Source of the DNA: a virus
DNA: 55,760 bases
Strand: one strand, 5' to 3'
Virus record (IMG/VR): IMGVR_UViG_3300048538_000042
Span: 1 to 55,760 of that record
Shown one piece after another: positions 32,927 through 42,245 of the stretch. A program made the translations under genes and the position numbers. Below the pieces are notes generated by a model. It was not told where the DNA came from, did no database searches, and was given only the letters and a program-made list of their open reading frames with translations. The stretch's first letter is position 1; each line of letters opens with the position of its first letter.

Positions 32927-32937
32927 TGTAGGCCCCT

Positions 32938-35004
32938 TTATGCTATTGCGTAGAAGATGTAAGTACCCGCAGTAAAGCTGCTGGTAATCGTGAAGCCTGA
33001 CGATAGCGGGTCAATGTAGTCTGTGTTCGTAACTTCTGCCGCTGTTGAGTTTAGCAGTAAATATGGGTCATTGCCTGACACAATGCCACGCTCACTATCC
33101 CAAACATACCAATCGCCAGATGCGTCAGTGCGCTTTAGAAGCACAAATCTAGCACCTGACGTAAAGCCACAGTCCACGTTTGTTGTTCCAGAATGGGTTG
33201 CTGAACCAACTTTGGATATGCCAGCAAGGGTTGCAAATAGATAGGCTATGTAGGTGGAAGAACTTCCGTTTACGTTACCTTGTGTGCCTAAAGTAAAAAC
33301 AGATGACGTTGGTGCAGTATCGTTCCACAGTGTATTGAGGTCATATTCCGCACTGGTTTCGTTTAAGTTTATGCCATATTGTTCTGGATTAGTGCCGCCG
33401 TTTAAACCCTTGTGATAAACACGCCACAAACCTGCTGCATTTCTTTTCTTCACCCACATCATTTCAGGCGCAACACCAAGGTTATGGCTTACAGTACGCC
33501 CTGCTGTTCCGTTCCCCGTGTATGCCACTACGTCCATGTAGCTAGGCGCACGTTTCCACATCCATTGATACAGGTTAGAATTAGTAAATGTGGCTGTGCC
33601 GATACCCGTCATCAGATCATTGTGCTGACCAGCATCATCACCAACAACTTCATCGGCTTCCGTATCATTTGGTTTTAAGTATGCCTCATCACCACGCATT
33701 CTATCAAACAGACGCCAGTTTTGTGATATGTCTGCTCTTTTATAAAGATACATATCAACAGGGAAACCAGCCGTGAACAAAGGAGGCGTAGGTGATGTCC
33801 CACTGGCAGTATCAATTGCAAACACCTCAGTCGCACTCGTAGGCGGCGCAAGTGGGCCACGGCGTATGGCTATGTAGATGTAAGTTGAGCCATTAACAGA
33901 TATGTTGTTGCCTCTTACAGCAAAACCATTTGCGTGAGGGTCAATACCGTAAGTATCTGATTGCTCTGCGTCAGATGTATTAGGTTTTAAGCGAGCATCA
34001 TTTCCAGAAGGTGTACTGCCAGTGCCGCCTTGGTCTGGCATACCACGCATAACATCAAAGATCATCCAGTCTTGACTTGAGTCAGTGCGCTTAATCATTA
34101 CCCACTGCGCCTCAAAGCCTAAGTCTATTTCTTGATAATTACCGGTTCCACTATAACTCCCACACTTAATAATGTCCGAACCATCAGGGCCGAAGTCACC
34201 GTCACCGTCATTGTGTGCGAATAGGTAGGCAACGTATGAGCGGCCTGTGGCGTTTACATTGCCATCATTTCCTAATGTAAATGCAGCGCTGGTAGGTTCA
34301 GTAGCATTCCAATAAGCCGTACCAGCATTACCCTCTGCGCCTGTGTCAAACTCTAAGTACTTGCCACTACCACTGGAGCGATGGTAAATAGTCCATGCTG
34401 TAGAACTTCTGCTTGTGCATTTTACAATAATAGTTCCGACAGTAGTGCCAAGGTTATGCGCAATCTCTCGCCCAGCAGTATTGTTCCCGTCCCATGTCAC
34501 CACATCAAAGAACTTAGGGGCTTTGCGGAATGTCCAAGAGACGTAGGTTTCATTAGTAGAAGAAAACGGGCCAGTAGTGAATCCGTTTGTTAAAAAAGAA
34601 GGCCCTGAGCCTATAGAACCTGACGCACCCTCTGCGTCTGTCTTATTACTGTGCAGGTAGTCTGTACCCGTTAAACCTCTATCAGAATCATACAAGAAAT
34701 GATTAGAGTAAAAGTCGCCACTACTCCTAGCTCGTGTCTTAAACCAAACCAAACCACCTTCGCCATCAAGGTCAATCCCGTTGGTAATCGTTTGTGAAGA
34801 GCCTGTGCCAGTATACAAATAAGTGCTGAACAAATCTGTAATATCAGGAGGAAGATTACCCGGTATAGGCCAAAGGCCTGCCTTTTGGTATGCAAGCTGT
34901 TCTTCTAAAGACCACACGCCTTTCGCGGCGCTGCCTTGAAAATTACCAGCAGGCGCTGTCGGGTTCTGCGTGATGATGTTGCCAAGATAGCGTTTATCAG
35001 ACAT
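32938..35004 (-). CDS. Tail fibre / adhesin with repeated beta modules
   Basis: 688 residues. N-terminal attachment segment GVWSLEEQLAYQKAGLWPIP (also in gene 35004). Then about four beta modules built of units such as FDVVTWDGNNTAGREIAHNL, WVMIKRTDSSQDWMIFDVMR and MDVVAYTGNGTAGRTVSHNL, typical of phage receptor-binding modules in marine phages. It ends in TAGTYIFYAIA. Likely the host-recognition fibre; the receptor is unknown. Confidence 0.8.
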   Translation of the reverse strand: MSDKRYLGNIITQNPTAPAGNFQGSAAKGVWSLEEQLAYQKAGLWPIPGNLPPDITDLFSTYLYTGTGSSQTITNGIDLDGEGGLVWFKTRARSSGDFYSNHFLYDSDRGLTGTDYLHSNKTDAEGASGSIGSGPSFLTNGFTTGPFSSTNETYVSWTFRKAPKFFDVVTWDGNNTAGREIAHNLGTTVGTIIVKCTSRSSTAWTIYHRSSGSGKYLEFDTGAEGNAGTAYWNATEPTSAAFTLGNDGNVNATGRSYVAYLFAHNDGDGDFGPDGSDIIKCGSYSGTGNYQEIDLGFEAQWVMIKRTDSSQDWMIFDVMRGMPDQGGTGSTPSGNDARLKPNTSDAEQSDTYGIDPHANGFAVRGNNISVNGSTYIYIAIRRGPLAPPTSATEVFAIDTASGTSPTPPLFTAGFPVDMYLYKRADISQNWRLFDRMRGDEAYLKPNDTEADEVVGDDAGQHNDLMTGIGTATFTNSNLYQWMWKRAPSYMDVVAYTGNGTAGRTVSHNLGVAPEMMWVKKRNAAGLWRVYHKGLNGGTNPEQYGINLNETSAEYDLNTLWNDTAPTSSVFTLGTQGNVNGSSSTYIAYLFATLAGISKVGSATHSGTTNVDCGFTSGARFVLLKRTDASGDWYVWDSERGIVSGNDPYLLLNSTAAEVTNTDYIDPLSSGFTITSSFTAGTYIFYAIA

Positions 35005-35936
35005 TATGAAAGTCCTCCGTGGGCAGTAGATACAGCACCCGTACCACCATTGCCAAAGTATAAATCCCCAAAGTCAGTTGAGTTACCCGTAGAGGATATA
35101 GTAATATACTCACAGGCAGAAGTCGCTTCTCCCACCTGTATTAAACCTCTTGTGGAATTACTTGTACCCGTAGCAAATTGTTTACCCACGCTTAAATCGC
35201 CAAAGTCTAAAGCATTGCCCGTTGAAGCTATAGTGACATATTGAATAGTATTAACTAAAGCTGAACCGCTAAAACCCCCTGCTATTATACCTCGTGTGGA
35301 ACTTGAAAGCCCCGCACAATCGCCTTGAGATGTTACTAAATTCCCAAAATCAGTAGCATTCCCAGCAGAAGCTATAGTAACATAATCAATCGTATTGACT
35401 ACCGTTGGAGTTTTGCCGCCCGCAAAAACACTTCTCGTAGGTGATGAAAAGCCAGCCAAAGAGCCTCGTGCTTGCGTGGTATCTCCAAAGTCAGTAGCAT
35501 TTCCTGTTGATGCTATGGTAATAAAACTTATCGTATTAACTATATACCCATCAACAAAAATTCCACGGGTTTCGTTTCCTGAACCGCTGTCACTTTTTAT
35601 ATTTGTGTTTTGAGCATCGCCAAAGTCACCTGTAACTCCAAGCGACCGCATAGTTACAAATTCCATTACATTAGACTTTAAGTTGCCTGTAGATTTACCA
35701 AAAGCATAAACACCACGAGTGCTTGAAGACATCCCCGCAGTGTAAAAATTACCAGCAGACAAATCTCCCCAAGTAATTCCGTTGCCCGTTGTGGTAATAA
35801 CCACATAATAAACACCTGCTTCTGCGGCCTGACCTGACGTAAACAACGCAAGATCCCCCGTTATTGGGGGCAGAGGCCAAGCCCCAGCATTCTGATACTG
35901 CGTTGAGAGCGACCATACACCTTGATAATTGGGCAT
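35004..35936 (-). CDS. Tail fibre with ATDFGDL repeats
   Basis: 310 residues. Starts YQGVWSLSTQYQNAGAWPLP, the same attachment segment as gene 32938. Then come about six repeats of roughly 45 residues ending in IDYVTIASTGNATDFGDL with RGVYAFGK-like turns, suggesting a Kelch-like or beta-solenoid fibre. It ends in STAHGGLS, matching the next gene upstream. Confidence 0.75.
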   Translation of the reverse strand: MPNYQGVWSLSTQYQNAGAWPLPPITGDLALFTSGQAAEAGVYYVVITTTGNGITWGDLSAGNFYTAGMSSSTRGVYAFGKSTGNLKSNVMEFVTMRSLGVTGDFGDAQNTNIKSDSGSGNETRGIFVDGYIVNTISFITIASTGNATDFGDTTQARGSLAGFSSPTRSVFAGGKTPTVVNTIDYVTIASAGNATDFGNLVTSQGDCAGLSSSTRGIIAGGFSGSALVNTIQYVTIASTGNALDFGDLSVGKQFATGTSNSTRGLIQVGEATSACEYITISSTGNSTDFGDLYFGNGGTGAVSTAHGGLS

Positions 35937-35958
35937 TATGAAAGTCCTCCGTGGGCAT
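35004..35958. repeat. Shared ends of the two ATDFGDL fibre genes
   Basis: The sequence TATGAAAGTCCTCCGTGGGCA, coding the shared C-terminus and the next start, occurs at about 35005-35025 and again at about 35937-35957. It is a possible crossover site for exchange between fibre genes. Confidence 0.8.
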
Positions 35959-37135
35959 TGGATGTAGCGTTAACGCTCTCCCTGCCGCGTGAATTAGCTG
36001 TGGGTGATATTAGATCGCCAAAGTCTGTAGCGTTACCTGTAGAACCTATAGTGATATACTGAATAACCCTTGATGGATTAAAAGTAGCCTCTGTTCCCCC
36101 AGCAAAAAGACCCCTTGTCGCGTTTGCTGTGCCGCCCATTTGTTCTTGGGCCTCAAGAAGATCGCCAAAGTCTGTAGCATTACCTGTTGAAGCTATTGTT
36201 ACATATTGAATAATATTGGTAGCAGTTGGGCCACCACCAGCAATAACACCTCGTGTATTATTTGATAAACCTGACGTGTAAAAATTACTTGTATTCGTAA
36301 GATCACCAAAATCTATAGCGTTGCCTGTAGTGTCTATAGTGATGTATTGAATGACGTTACTACTACTACCGCCACCTACAAACAAACCTCTTGTTGGTGA
36401 AGCACAAGTTGATCCACCGTTAAGTTCAACGCCTATTAGATCGCCAAAGTTTGTGCTATTACCTGTTGAAGCTATGGTTACATATTCTATATTATCTTTT
36501 GACTCCCCACCACCAAAAACACCCCTTGTACCATTAGAAAGACCTGTAACACCTCTAGTAGAGTAAGAGATTTCACCAAAAGAAACAGCGTTGCCAGTGG
36601 ATGCTATCGTGATGTAATCTATATCATTTGATACTTGCTCTGGGCCGGTCTTTAATATTAACCCCCTAGTAGAACTAGCAACTGTACCACTAGCTGCATT
36701 ACTTGAAGATGTTAAATCCCCGAAATCTACCGCATCTGCTGTTGTTGCAATAGAAACATAATCTATTATATTTGTCGGGTTAGAGCGTCCCATACCACCA
36801 GAAAACACAGCACGAGATGCAGTGGGCGATGCACTACTTGTTGCGTCACTAGGTGCAGAATAACCAAAAGGATTTATAGCCCATACGTTAAACGTATAAC
36901 TTGAGCCTGAAGACAGACCACCAACGGCAATAGGCGATTCTGAACCAGACGCAGAATGTGTTCCTGTGCTGTCCTGCACATGGTAGCTAGTTATAGCAGC
37001 GCCGCCTGTATCTGTAGGAGCAGTAAAGCTAACATTTACTACAGTATCAATCCCGCCAGAAGCACTAACCCCTGTCGCTGGATCAGGTGCATTAAGTCCG
37101 TCTTGGCCTATAAAGCCGCCTTTACCATTAGACAT
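35936..37135 (-). CDS. Tail fibre: FnIII domain plus ATDFGDL repeats
   Basis: 399 residues. Residues about 15-100 form a fibronectin type III domain (VVNVSFTAPTDTGGAAITSY, GLSSGSSYTFNVWAINPFGY). The rest carries the same repeats as gene 35004 (IDYITIASTGNAVSFGEI) with GTRGVFGGGES turns, ending SNAHGGLS. The FnIII domain probably binds carbohydrate or anchors the fibre. Confidence 0.8.
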   Translation of the reverse strand: MSNGKGGFIGQDGLNAPDPATGVSASGGIDTVVNVSFTAPTDTGGAAITSYHVQDSTGTHSASGSESPIAVGGLSSGSSYTFNVWAINPFGYSAPSDATSSASPTASRAVFSGGMGRSNPTNIIDYVSIATTADAVDFGDLTSSSNAASGTVASSTRGLILKTGPEQVSNDIDYITIASTGNAVSFGEISYSTRGVTGLSNGTRGVFGGGESKDNIEYVTIASTGNSTNFGDLIGVELNGGSTCASPTRGLFVGGGSSSNVIQYITIDTTGNAIDFGDLTNTSNFYTSGLSNNTRGVIAGGGPTATNIIQYVTIASTGNATDFGDLLEAQEQMGGTANATRGLFAGGTEATFNPSRVIQYITIGSTGNATDFGDLISPTANSRGRESVNATSNAHGGLS

Positions 37136-37147
37136 CAGAGGCTCCTA

Positions 37148-37522
37148 TTAGCTAATTTCCTCGTAGCTAACGATCACTTCAAGATCATTCGCAGTGCCAG
37201 CCGTTGCCGTGATTGAAGTGTTTTCTTCAAGATAGATTGCGGTGCTTTTATCTAACACAACTAACGATGCATCAGCAGGGACAGATATAGTTGCAGCAAG
37301 CGAATACGCCGTACCACCACCAGAGGCCGCGCTATGCACATCAACTGTAACATCGGCAGCGTTTGTGCCATCGACGTTTGCAACCTGAATCATGTTAATC
37401 TTGAAAACCTTGCTGCTTGATGCGGCGTTGCTAACCAGCGTAGTAGCAGAGGTTGAGGAAAGCGCAACGGTGGCAGATTTGCCCGTGATCGTTGCGACAT
37501 TTACAATATTCGGTGCAGCCAT
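37148..37522 (-). CDS. Small beta-rich virion protein
   Basis: 124 residues of Ser/Thr/Ala/Val-rich strands (ATVALSSTSATTLVSNAASS, TISVPADASLVVLDKSTAIY). Acidic, no Cys. Resembles trimeric decoration or fibre-base proteins; its C-terminal DLEVIVSYEE is strand-like. Role inferred from place. Confidence 0.7.
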   Translation of the reverse strand: MAAPNIVNVATITGKSATVALSSTSATTLVSNAASSSKVFKINMIQVANVDGTNAADVTVDVHSAASGGGTAYSLAATISVPADASLVVLDKSTAIYLEENTSITATAGTANDLEVIVSYEEIS

Positions 37523-37534
37523 TTGTTTTCTCCT

Positions 37535-38215
37535 TTAGCCAAACACGATTGCCATAGCTATGGCTTTACCAGTTGATATACCAGCACTACCAAAACTAAT
37601 AGTGCCACTTCCGTTAGTAACTAATGCTTGGCCGCTTGTGCCATCCGATGTCGGCAGAGTAAGCGCCGTTACAAATGCCTGCAAGTTTGCATCATACGCC
37701 AATACATCTGATCCAACTGCCACGCCTAGATTCGTTCGTGAGGTTCCTGCATTCGCAACATCTGATAAGTTATTCGCAGCAAGCAATGATCCCGTAGCTG
37801 GGATTGTGGCCGTAAGATCAACAACCGCGGCCCCTGATCCAGCGCCGTCGCAGTAAATAAACGCCGTGTTGCCATTAGCTACCGTTACGTTAGCCCCGCT
37901 CCCCTGTGAAAACACCGCAGACTGCCCTGAGTTGTTCTTTACGACGTAAAACTTTTGGCTGTCATTGGGAGCTACCGTAATTGTATTAGTTCCACTTGGA
38001 CTGCCAGAAAGAACCAAAACACGATACTGACCATCGGACAAAGCCCCATCCGAGGTTGTCAAAGTATGCGTTGTTCCAGACAACGTAATTGTACCAACAC
38101 CGTTGGTCAGTCGGTCCAAGATGTCGAAGTTGAGGTTAGTGGTATTGCCCCAAGTACCGGACTCATCGCCCGTCGCGATCTTTGTAATACCGCCATTTGT
38201 AGTATAGGTAGCCAT
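37535..38215 (-). CDS. Tail protein of marine-phage type
   Basis: 226 residues: TNGGITKIATGDESGTWGNT and NLNFDILDRLTNG form a recognisable opening of marine phage tail-fibre proteins. Beta-rich centre (NTITVAPNDSQKFYVVKNNS), then a helical ALTLPTSDGTSGQALVTNGS turn typical of fibre stalks. Probable tail fibre or connector. Confidence 0.75.
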   Translation of the reverse strand: MATYTTNGGITKIATGDESGTWGNTTNLNFDILDRLTNGVGTITLSGTTHTLTTSDGALSDGQYRVLVLSGSPSGTNTITVAPNDSQKFYVVKNNSGQSAVFSQGSGANVTVANGNTAFIYCDGAGSGAAVVDLTATIPATGSLLAANNLSDVANAGTSRTNLGVAVGSDVLAYDANLQAFVTALTLPTSDGTSGQALVTNGSGTISFGSAGISTGKAIAMAIVFG

Positions 38216-38227
38216 ATTTCCTTACCT

Positions 38228-39148
38228 TTACGCTGCTATTTCAGTCCAAGTTGTGCCAGGATTTGGTCCCTCTTCAGTCCAAGTATCTCCTCCAGAAGGA
38301 GACACAGGCGTCCAAGACGTTCCTGGGTTTGGAATAATGTTATCATAAACTAGCACAGAACCAACCGTTGCGCTAGCACTAAGCCCCGTGACGTTTAAAA
38401 TCGCGTTTCCTTTAGGCTCAACCGCTCCAACTCCAGAGGTCATTATCATGCCAATGTTGTTAACAGGAACTCTTTGGAAAGTGCGTAGTTCAATGGGGTT
38501 TACAAGCCCTGATGCAGCAAGTCCCGTCACTTGGACATTTGGAGCATCACCAATTATAGTGGGCGCTGTCACCCCACCAACCGCTTCAACTCCTACAGCA
38601 TTTACATCTACACCCGTGCCTTCGATGATCGTGACACTGCCAACATTTCCCGAAGCCTCAAGACCTGTCGCCGGGGCATAAGCGTTAATAACAACAGTAA
38701 CTCCGTTAAGCGCCGTTGTTCCAAGCAACGACGCCGTAAGTGTGACCGTAACTCCCGCGCCTTCCACAACAGTGACAGCACCAACAGCCATTGTTGCTTC
38801 AAGACCTGTTGTTGGAATATTCTGCTCAGTACGAAGAGTTACATCACCAACCGTACCCGTGCCGGACACCCCAACGGCACTAACATTATTGTTGCCTTTA
38901 GCAATAACAGAACCAACGGCACTGACAGAGCCGAGTCCCGTAACCGTAACCGAAACATTCTCACGAATAACCGCAACGCCAACTTGGCCTTGCAAAGCGT
39001 CAAGAGTAGATTTTTCGCCGCCCCAAGCAGTAGTACCAAACCCTAACTCCCCCCACCCGTTAAGAGTGTGACCCACACGGACAGGAACTGCTTCATTCCA
39101 AGCAGACTCTCCCCATTCGCCACGACTCCAACCAGTGATGTTCGCCAT
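38228..39148 (-). CDS. Repeat-built tail protein with Trp-rich start
   Basis: 306 residues. The N-terminus has GWSRGEWGESAWNEAVPV and GFGTTAWGG, Trp-Gly motifs. Then roughly eight repeats of about 30 residues with VTGLxA...VGSV, as VTVTGLGSVSAVGSVI and APATGLEASGNVGSVTII. Likely a beta-helical fibre or tail-base protein. No cysteine. Confidence 0.7.
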   Translation of the reverse strand: MANITGWSRGEWGESAWNEAVPVRVGHTLNGWGELGFGTTAWGGEKSTLDALQGQVGVAVIRENVSVTVTGLGSVSAVGSVIAKGNNNVSAVGVSGTGTVGDVTLRTEQNIPTTGLEATMAVGAVTVVEGAGVTVTLTASLLGTTALNGVTVVINAYAPATGLEASGNVGSVTIIEGTGVDVNAVGVEAVGGVTAPTIIGDAPNVQVTGLAASGLVNPIELRTFQRVPVNNIGMIMTSGVGAVEPKGNAILNVTGLSASATVGSVLVYDNIIPNPGTSWTPVSPSGGDTWTEEGPNPGTTWTEIAA

Positions 39149-39159
39149 AGGGTTGCCCC

Positions 39160-39609
39160 TTACGCGATACGAATAAGAGCGTTAGTAGCGTCAGCAGTTG
39201 GGAATACAATCTGGAAGTCACCCGCTGTAGAAGACTTGTCAGAGCCAAAGTCCAAAACAACAACAGTGTCCGTAGTACCCGACCCTGCGCCAGTGGTTGT
39301 ATTGTAAATCAACGCACCACGCGCAGTGATTGTAGCTGAGGTAAACGTCAAATCCGCAAAGTCTGTGAACGCTGTTGTACCAGAAGTTGTCGGTGTCACA
39401 TTTGTAAGTGTGCCGCCACCTGCTGAATACGAACCAGAGTTACCAACTTCGTTTGATGAAGTGTAAGCAGTTGTCGCCGCATTGAAAGAAGCACTGTTGG
39501 TATACAGAGCTAACTTAAAAGTGTCGCCTGATGAGTTTGTAAAGTTGTGACTACCAGTAAGCAATTCCTGCTTAAAAGAAGTACACATATAGTTTCCGCT
39601 GAAAGCCAT
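39160..39609 (-). CDS. Conserved small virion protein
   Basis: 149 residues. FKQELLTGSHNFTNSSGDTF followed by KLALYTNSASFNAATTAYTS is a pattern I know from many phage structural proteins. Later GRGALIY-like strand (ARGALIYNTTTGAGSGTTD) and VVVLDFGSDKSS. Likely tail-associated. Confidence 0.75.
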   Translation of the reverse strand: MAFSGNYMCTSFKQELLTGSHNFTNSSGDTFKLALYTNSASFNAATTAYTSSNEVGNSGSYSAGGGTLTNVTPTTSGTTAFTDFADLTFTSATITARGALIYNTTTGAGSGTTDTVVVLDFGSDKSSTAGDFQIVFPTADATNALIRIA

Positions 39610-39611
39610 GA

Positions 39612-39908
39612 TTATAGTCTCCTTATAAGTTCAGCCAGTTCGGGGTTTCCCGCATCCTTGAGTGCATTATACACAGTTGTGCGGTCACTGCGAATAGCCT
39701 GCCGCATATAATATGCAACAAGCGTTTCGACGTGCTTCGAAAAAGCACGAGCTTGGTCCCGTATCCCTGGATGGGCAGTATCGGAAACCGAAATAATCTT
39801 CTCAACACACTGCTCCGCTAACTCGTCAGGAGTAAATCCCCGGTTGTCGGTAGTGTTTACCCCGATGACAGGAGCGTCCTTGTTGATATCTACCTTAAAC
39901 TCAAACAT
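39612..39908 (-). CDS. Small conserved protein
   Basis: 98 residues, helical: DELAEQCVEKIISVSDTAHP, GIRDQARAFSKHVETLVAYY. Occurs beside the adaptor genes in this type of phage. Function unknown; perhaps an assembly factor. Confidence 0.7.
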   Translation of the reverse strand: MFEFKVDINKDAPVIGVNTTDNRGFTPDELAEQCVEKIISVSDTAHPGIRDQARAFSKHVETLVAYYMRQAIRSDRTTVYNALKDAGNPELAELIRRL

Positions 39909-40573
39909 TACGTTTTCTCCCGTAATACTTTACCTGTACGGTACTCATCCGTAGTTTCTTTTGCCTCACCAAGCTGTTTGATTCCCACCAAGGCTTCTTT
40001 AAAACGAGAGTTGTACAACGACATTATGTCCTGCTCGCCCTTCATATAAATGTAAGCCTCGATCAAAGATCCATACAACAGCGCCATTTCAGCATTTATA
40101 CTAAGCCAAGTCGTTGCGCCATCAGCACCCGCAGTCAGACTAAGTGGCCGATAAAAATAATGAAGCTCCGCAGTGTAGTTTGCACCAACCGCAGGAGCAT
40201 TTGGCGTTGGAGCCAATAGAAAGTTTTCTACGTCAAATACCCCATAGTAACGGGGCGCACCAGTTGTCGTGTCGTCCGGAGTATAGGTCTGCAAAAAGCT
40301 AGGATCCTTAAACTCAATAAAAAACCTGTCCGCGTCTGGACCCCGCAAGCTCAATGAGAAGGGAGCCAGAAAATCGGAGGGAACCGCTAAATAAGGATTG
40401 CCCGCGGTAGTTGAAGCAGTAGAGTTCTTTCTAAACAAACTAAGCTGTACATTCTTCAAGATCCGCTCTTCCGCCTGCCTAATAAACAAAGGAAGGTTTG
40501 TGACAAACGATGTCTCATCGTTCTCTGTATAATCTTGAATAGCCTGTTTAAGCTGCGCGTATGTAAAACTCAT
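39908..40573 (-). CDS. Head-tail adaptor protein
   Basis: 221 residues. MSFTYAQLKQAIQDYTENDE, LPLFIRQAEERILKNVQLSL, then LAVPSDFLAPFSL and a helical end (MALLYGSLIEAYIYMKGEQD). This order matches the SU10-type phage adaptor family that extends the portal. Size and location fit. Confidence 0.75.
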   Translation of the reverse strand: MSFTYAQLKQAIQDYTENDETSFVTNLPLFIRQAEERILKNVQLSLFRKNSTASTTAGNPYLAVPSDFLAPFSLSLRGPDADRFFIEFKDPSFLQTYTPDDTTTGAPRYYGVFDVENFLLAPTPNAPAVGANYTAELHYFYRPLSLTAGADGATTWLSINAEMALLYGSLIEAYIYMKGEQDIMSLYNSRFKEALVGIKQLGEAKETTDEYRTGKVLREKT

Positions 40574-40896
40574 GTTGTCACCACCGTTACTGTTCCGACT
40601 GAGCCTTGGGCAACCAAATTATTAGAAGGACTAAGCCCTGGAATATATGCGAAGCCCACAGGATTCCAGCCCCACTGCACTGCACGTTGCTCGGCAAGCT
40701 GTGTCTCTGGACGAGGATCCCGTAATGCTTGCGGATCTGGATATGCTTTCGGCGGGTACAACTGCGGATGTTTGGGCTCGAACTCGTCTGGGCCAACTTT
40801 AGACCCCGTCCACTCCACCTTCATTTCACGAAGACGGTAACGGCGACCAGACCGATCAGATATACCCCAAGCATTTTTGCCACTAGCGTATGCCAT
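40570..40896 (-). CDS. Small conserved virion protein
   Basis: 108 residues: GKNAWGISDRSGRRYRLREM, KVEWTGSKVGPDEFEPKHPQ, then proline-rich DPQALRDPRPET. Basic, with the ending VGTVTVVTT shared with gene 29003. Between the two adaptor-like genes; probable virion connector. Confidence 0.7.
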   Translation of the reverse strand: MAYASGKNAWGISDRSGRRYRLREMKVEWTGSKVGPDEFEPKHPQLYPPKAYPDPQALRDPRPETQLAEQRAVQWGWNPVGFAYIPGLSPSNNLVAQGSVGTVTVVTT

Positions 40897-41561
40897 TATA
40901 CCCTCAAATAACTTAGACTAGGCTGCAACTTCAAAGGAGTCCGACCTTGGTCCTCGTCCGCTGCGCGTTGGAACTCTTCTTCGTATACCGTCTTCAACAA
41001 CTGCACACGCTCCGGCGCACGTTTCATAGCCATATAATAGGCTAATCCCGCCACCATGCAGGGAAAGAACCTGAAGGGCATATCAGTAGTATTCACCAAA
41101 GCATCTGCATCCTGAATCCGACGCACATAATAGTAAATCAGTTGATCCGTTGAGTTCTCCGGTACAGCCCAAAGATTGATTACAGGATCAATCTGCCTAT
41201 TCAACCAGTACTGGCTGGTACGGCCTTGAGTCGTGTTGTTTGGAAGAGTTGAATATTCGCCACGGCTAATGCGCTCAACCTCAAAGTCTGTGCCATTTCG
41301 ACGAACCACCACATCAAGGAGATCAACCACATCATCCGTCAACGTCTCCTGTGCTTGACCTTGGGTAAGGGTAATCGTGCCCTGCTTGACAGTCCACAAG
41401 TTTAACCCACGGTTCGCCCAGTCTGCAAACATCAGGTTCAAAGATCTGCGAGCCGTGCGAGCATCGTAGCCCGTGCGGACCTCTAATCCACACCGCTCAT
41501 ACGCTTCTTCAATAACCTCCCCTACATCGAGGTTAAAATCTCTTGAACCTGAAGTTGCCAT
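40896..41561 (-). CDS. P22 gp4-like connector/adaptor
   Basis: 221 residues. FNLDVGEVIEEAYERCGLEV, RTARRSLNLMFADWANRGLN and GTITLTQGQAQETL follow the pattern of podovirus head-completion proteins that bind the portal. The C-terminal helix (ERVQLLKTVYEEEFQRAADE) is typical. Likely works with gene 39908. Confidence 0.75.
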   Translation of the reverse strand: MATSGSRDFNLDVGEVIEEAYERCGLEVRTGYDARTARRSLNLMFADWANRGLNLWTVKQGTITLTQGQAQETLTDDVVDLLDVVVRRNGTDFEVERISRGEYSTLPNNTTQGRTSQYWLNRQIDPVINLWAVPENSTDQLIYYYVRRIQDADALVNTTDMPFRFFPCMVAGLAYYMAMKRAPERVQLLKTVYEEEFQRAADEDQGRTPLKLQPSLSYLRV

Positions 41562-41809
41562 CAGCTGCTTCCTTTAAAAGACCCACCACGGCCAGCCATT
41601 ACACAACCGCCGTTGGCATAGCCAACCTTACCACCGCGCATCATCTTAACTGGACCGCCACGCATCATCTTAACTGGACCGCCACGCATCATCTTAACTG
41701 GACCGCCACGCATCATCTTGTTGACCCCTCGGCCTTTAAGAATATCTGCTTGTGTGACTTTACCATCTCCGGTCAAATCGGGGAATTTTTTACCTGGCAT
41801 TTTAAACAC
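41561..41809 (-). CDS. Small protein: EF-hand-like loop plus MMRGGPVK repeats
   Basis: 82 residues. DLTGDGKVTQADIL fits a calcium-binding dockerin/EF-hand loop (D-x-T-G-D-G-x-V-T..D). It is followed by MMRGGPVK repeated three times and a fourth MMRGGKVG. The rest is Gly-rich. It lies between head and connector genes. Confidence 0.75.
   Translation of the reverse strand: MFKMPGKKFPDLTGDGKVTQADILKGRGVNKMMRGGPVKMMRGGPVKMMRGGPVKMMRGGKVGYANGGCVMAGRGGSFKGSS
41638..41709. repeat. 24-bp tandem repeat, 3 perfect copies
   Basis: Three copies of a 24-base unit (41638-41661, 41662-41685, 41686-41709), with a partial fourth, encode MMRGGPVK on the minus strand. Confidence 0.95.
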
Positions 41810-42245
41810 TCCTTTGTCTACGCATTAGTATATGCCGTTTATAGTCATCAGGCTCATAATTTTTATAGTAGCCTAGTTTCTCAAGTTTTGCAGCAGCATT
41901 CTCTAAATCGCTCCAACGCTGCACAAACACAACGCCTTCTGCCCCTGAATGAAATGCAAGCAGCCAAATGTCTTTATCAACATCACTGAAAAATCTGTTT
42001 AACGCATGACATCGATCTTCTAACGATTGATAGTCGTCAGTGTAATCGTAGTCGAAAAACATGGCAACTTTATACCCTTTAGCGTTAAATCCTGCACATT
42101 CGTGTAAAACATCTGACCATAAATCATCTGTTACAACAGTCTTAACCTCGCCCGCCTCGTAAACCTGCAAAGCAAACGGACAACGAGGGACGTTGTTATT
42201 AAACTCAGATGGCTGCGCCAAATCTTTTACCCAAGACTCTATCAA
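41802..42245 (-). CDS. Conserved phage protein of unknown function
   Basis: 147 residues: ESWVKDLAQPSEFNNNVPRC, VAMFFDYDYTDDYQSLEDRC, YYKNYEPDDYKRHILMRR. Alpha/beta with many aromatics and three Cys; no signal. The pattern recurs in cyanophage-type genomes without assigned function. Overlaps the small gene downstream by 8 bases. Confidence 0.65.
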   Translation of the reverse strand: MIESWVKDLAQPSEFNNNVPRCPFALQVYEAGEVKTVVTDDLWSDVLHECAGFNAKGYKVAMFFDYDYTDDYQSLEDRCHALNRFFSDVDKDIWLLAFHSGAEGVVFVQRWSDLENAAAKLEKLGYYKNYEPDDYKRHILMRRQRSV

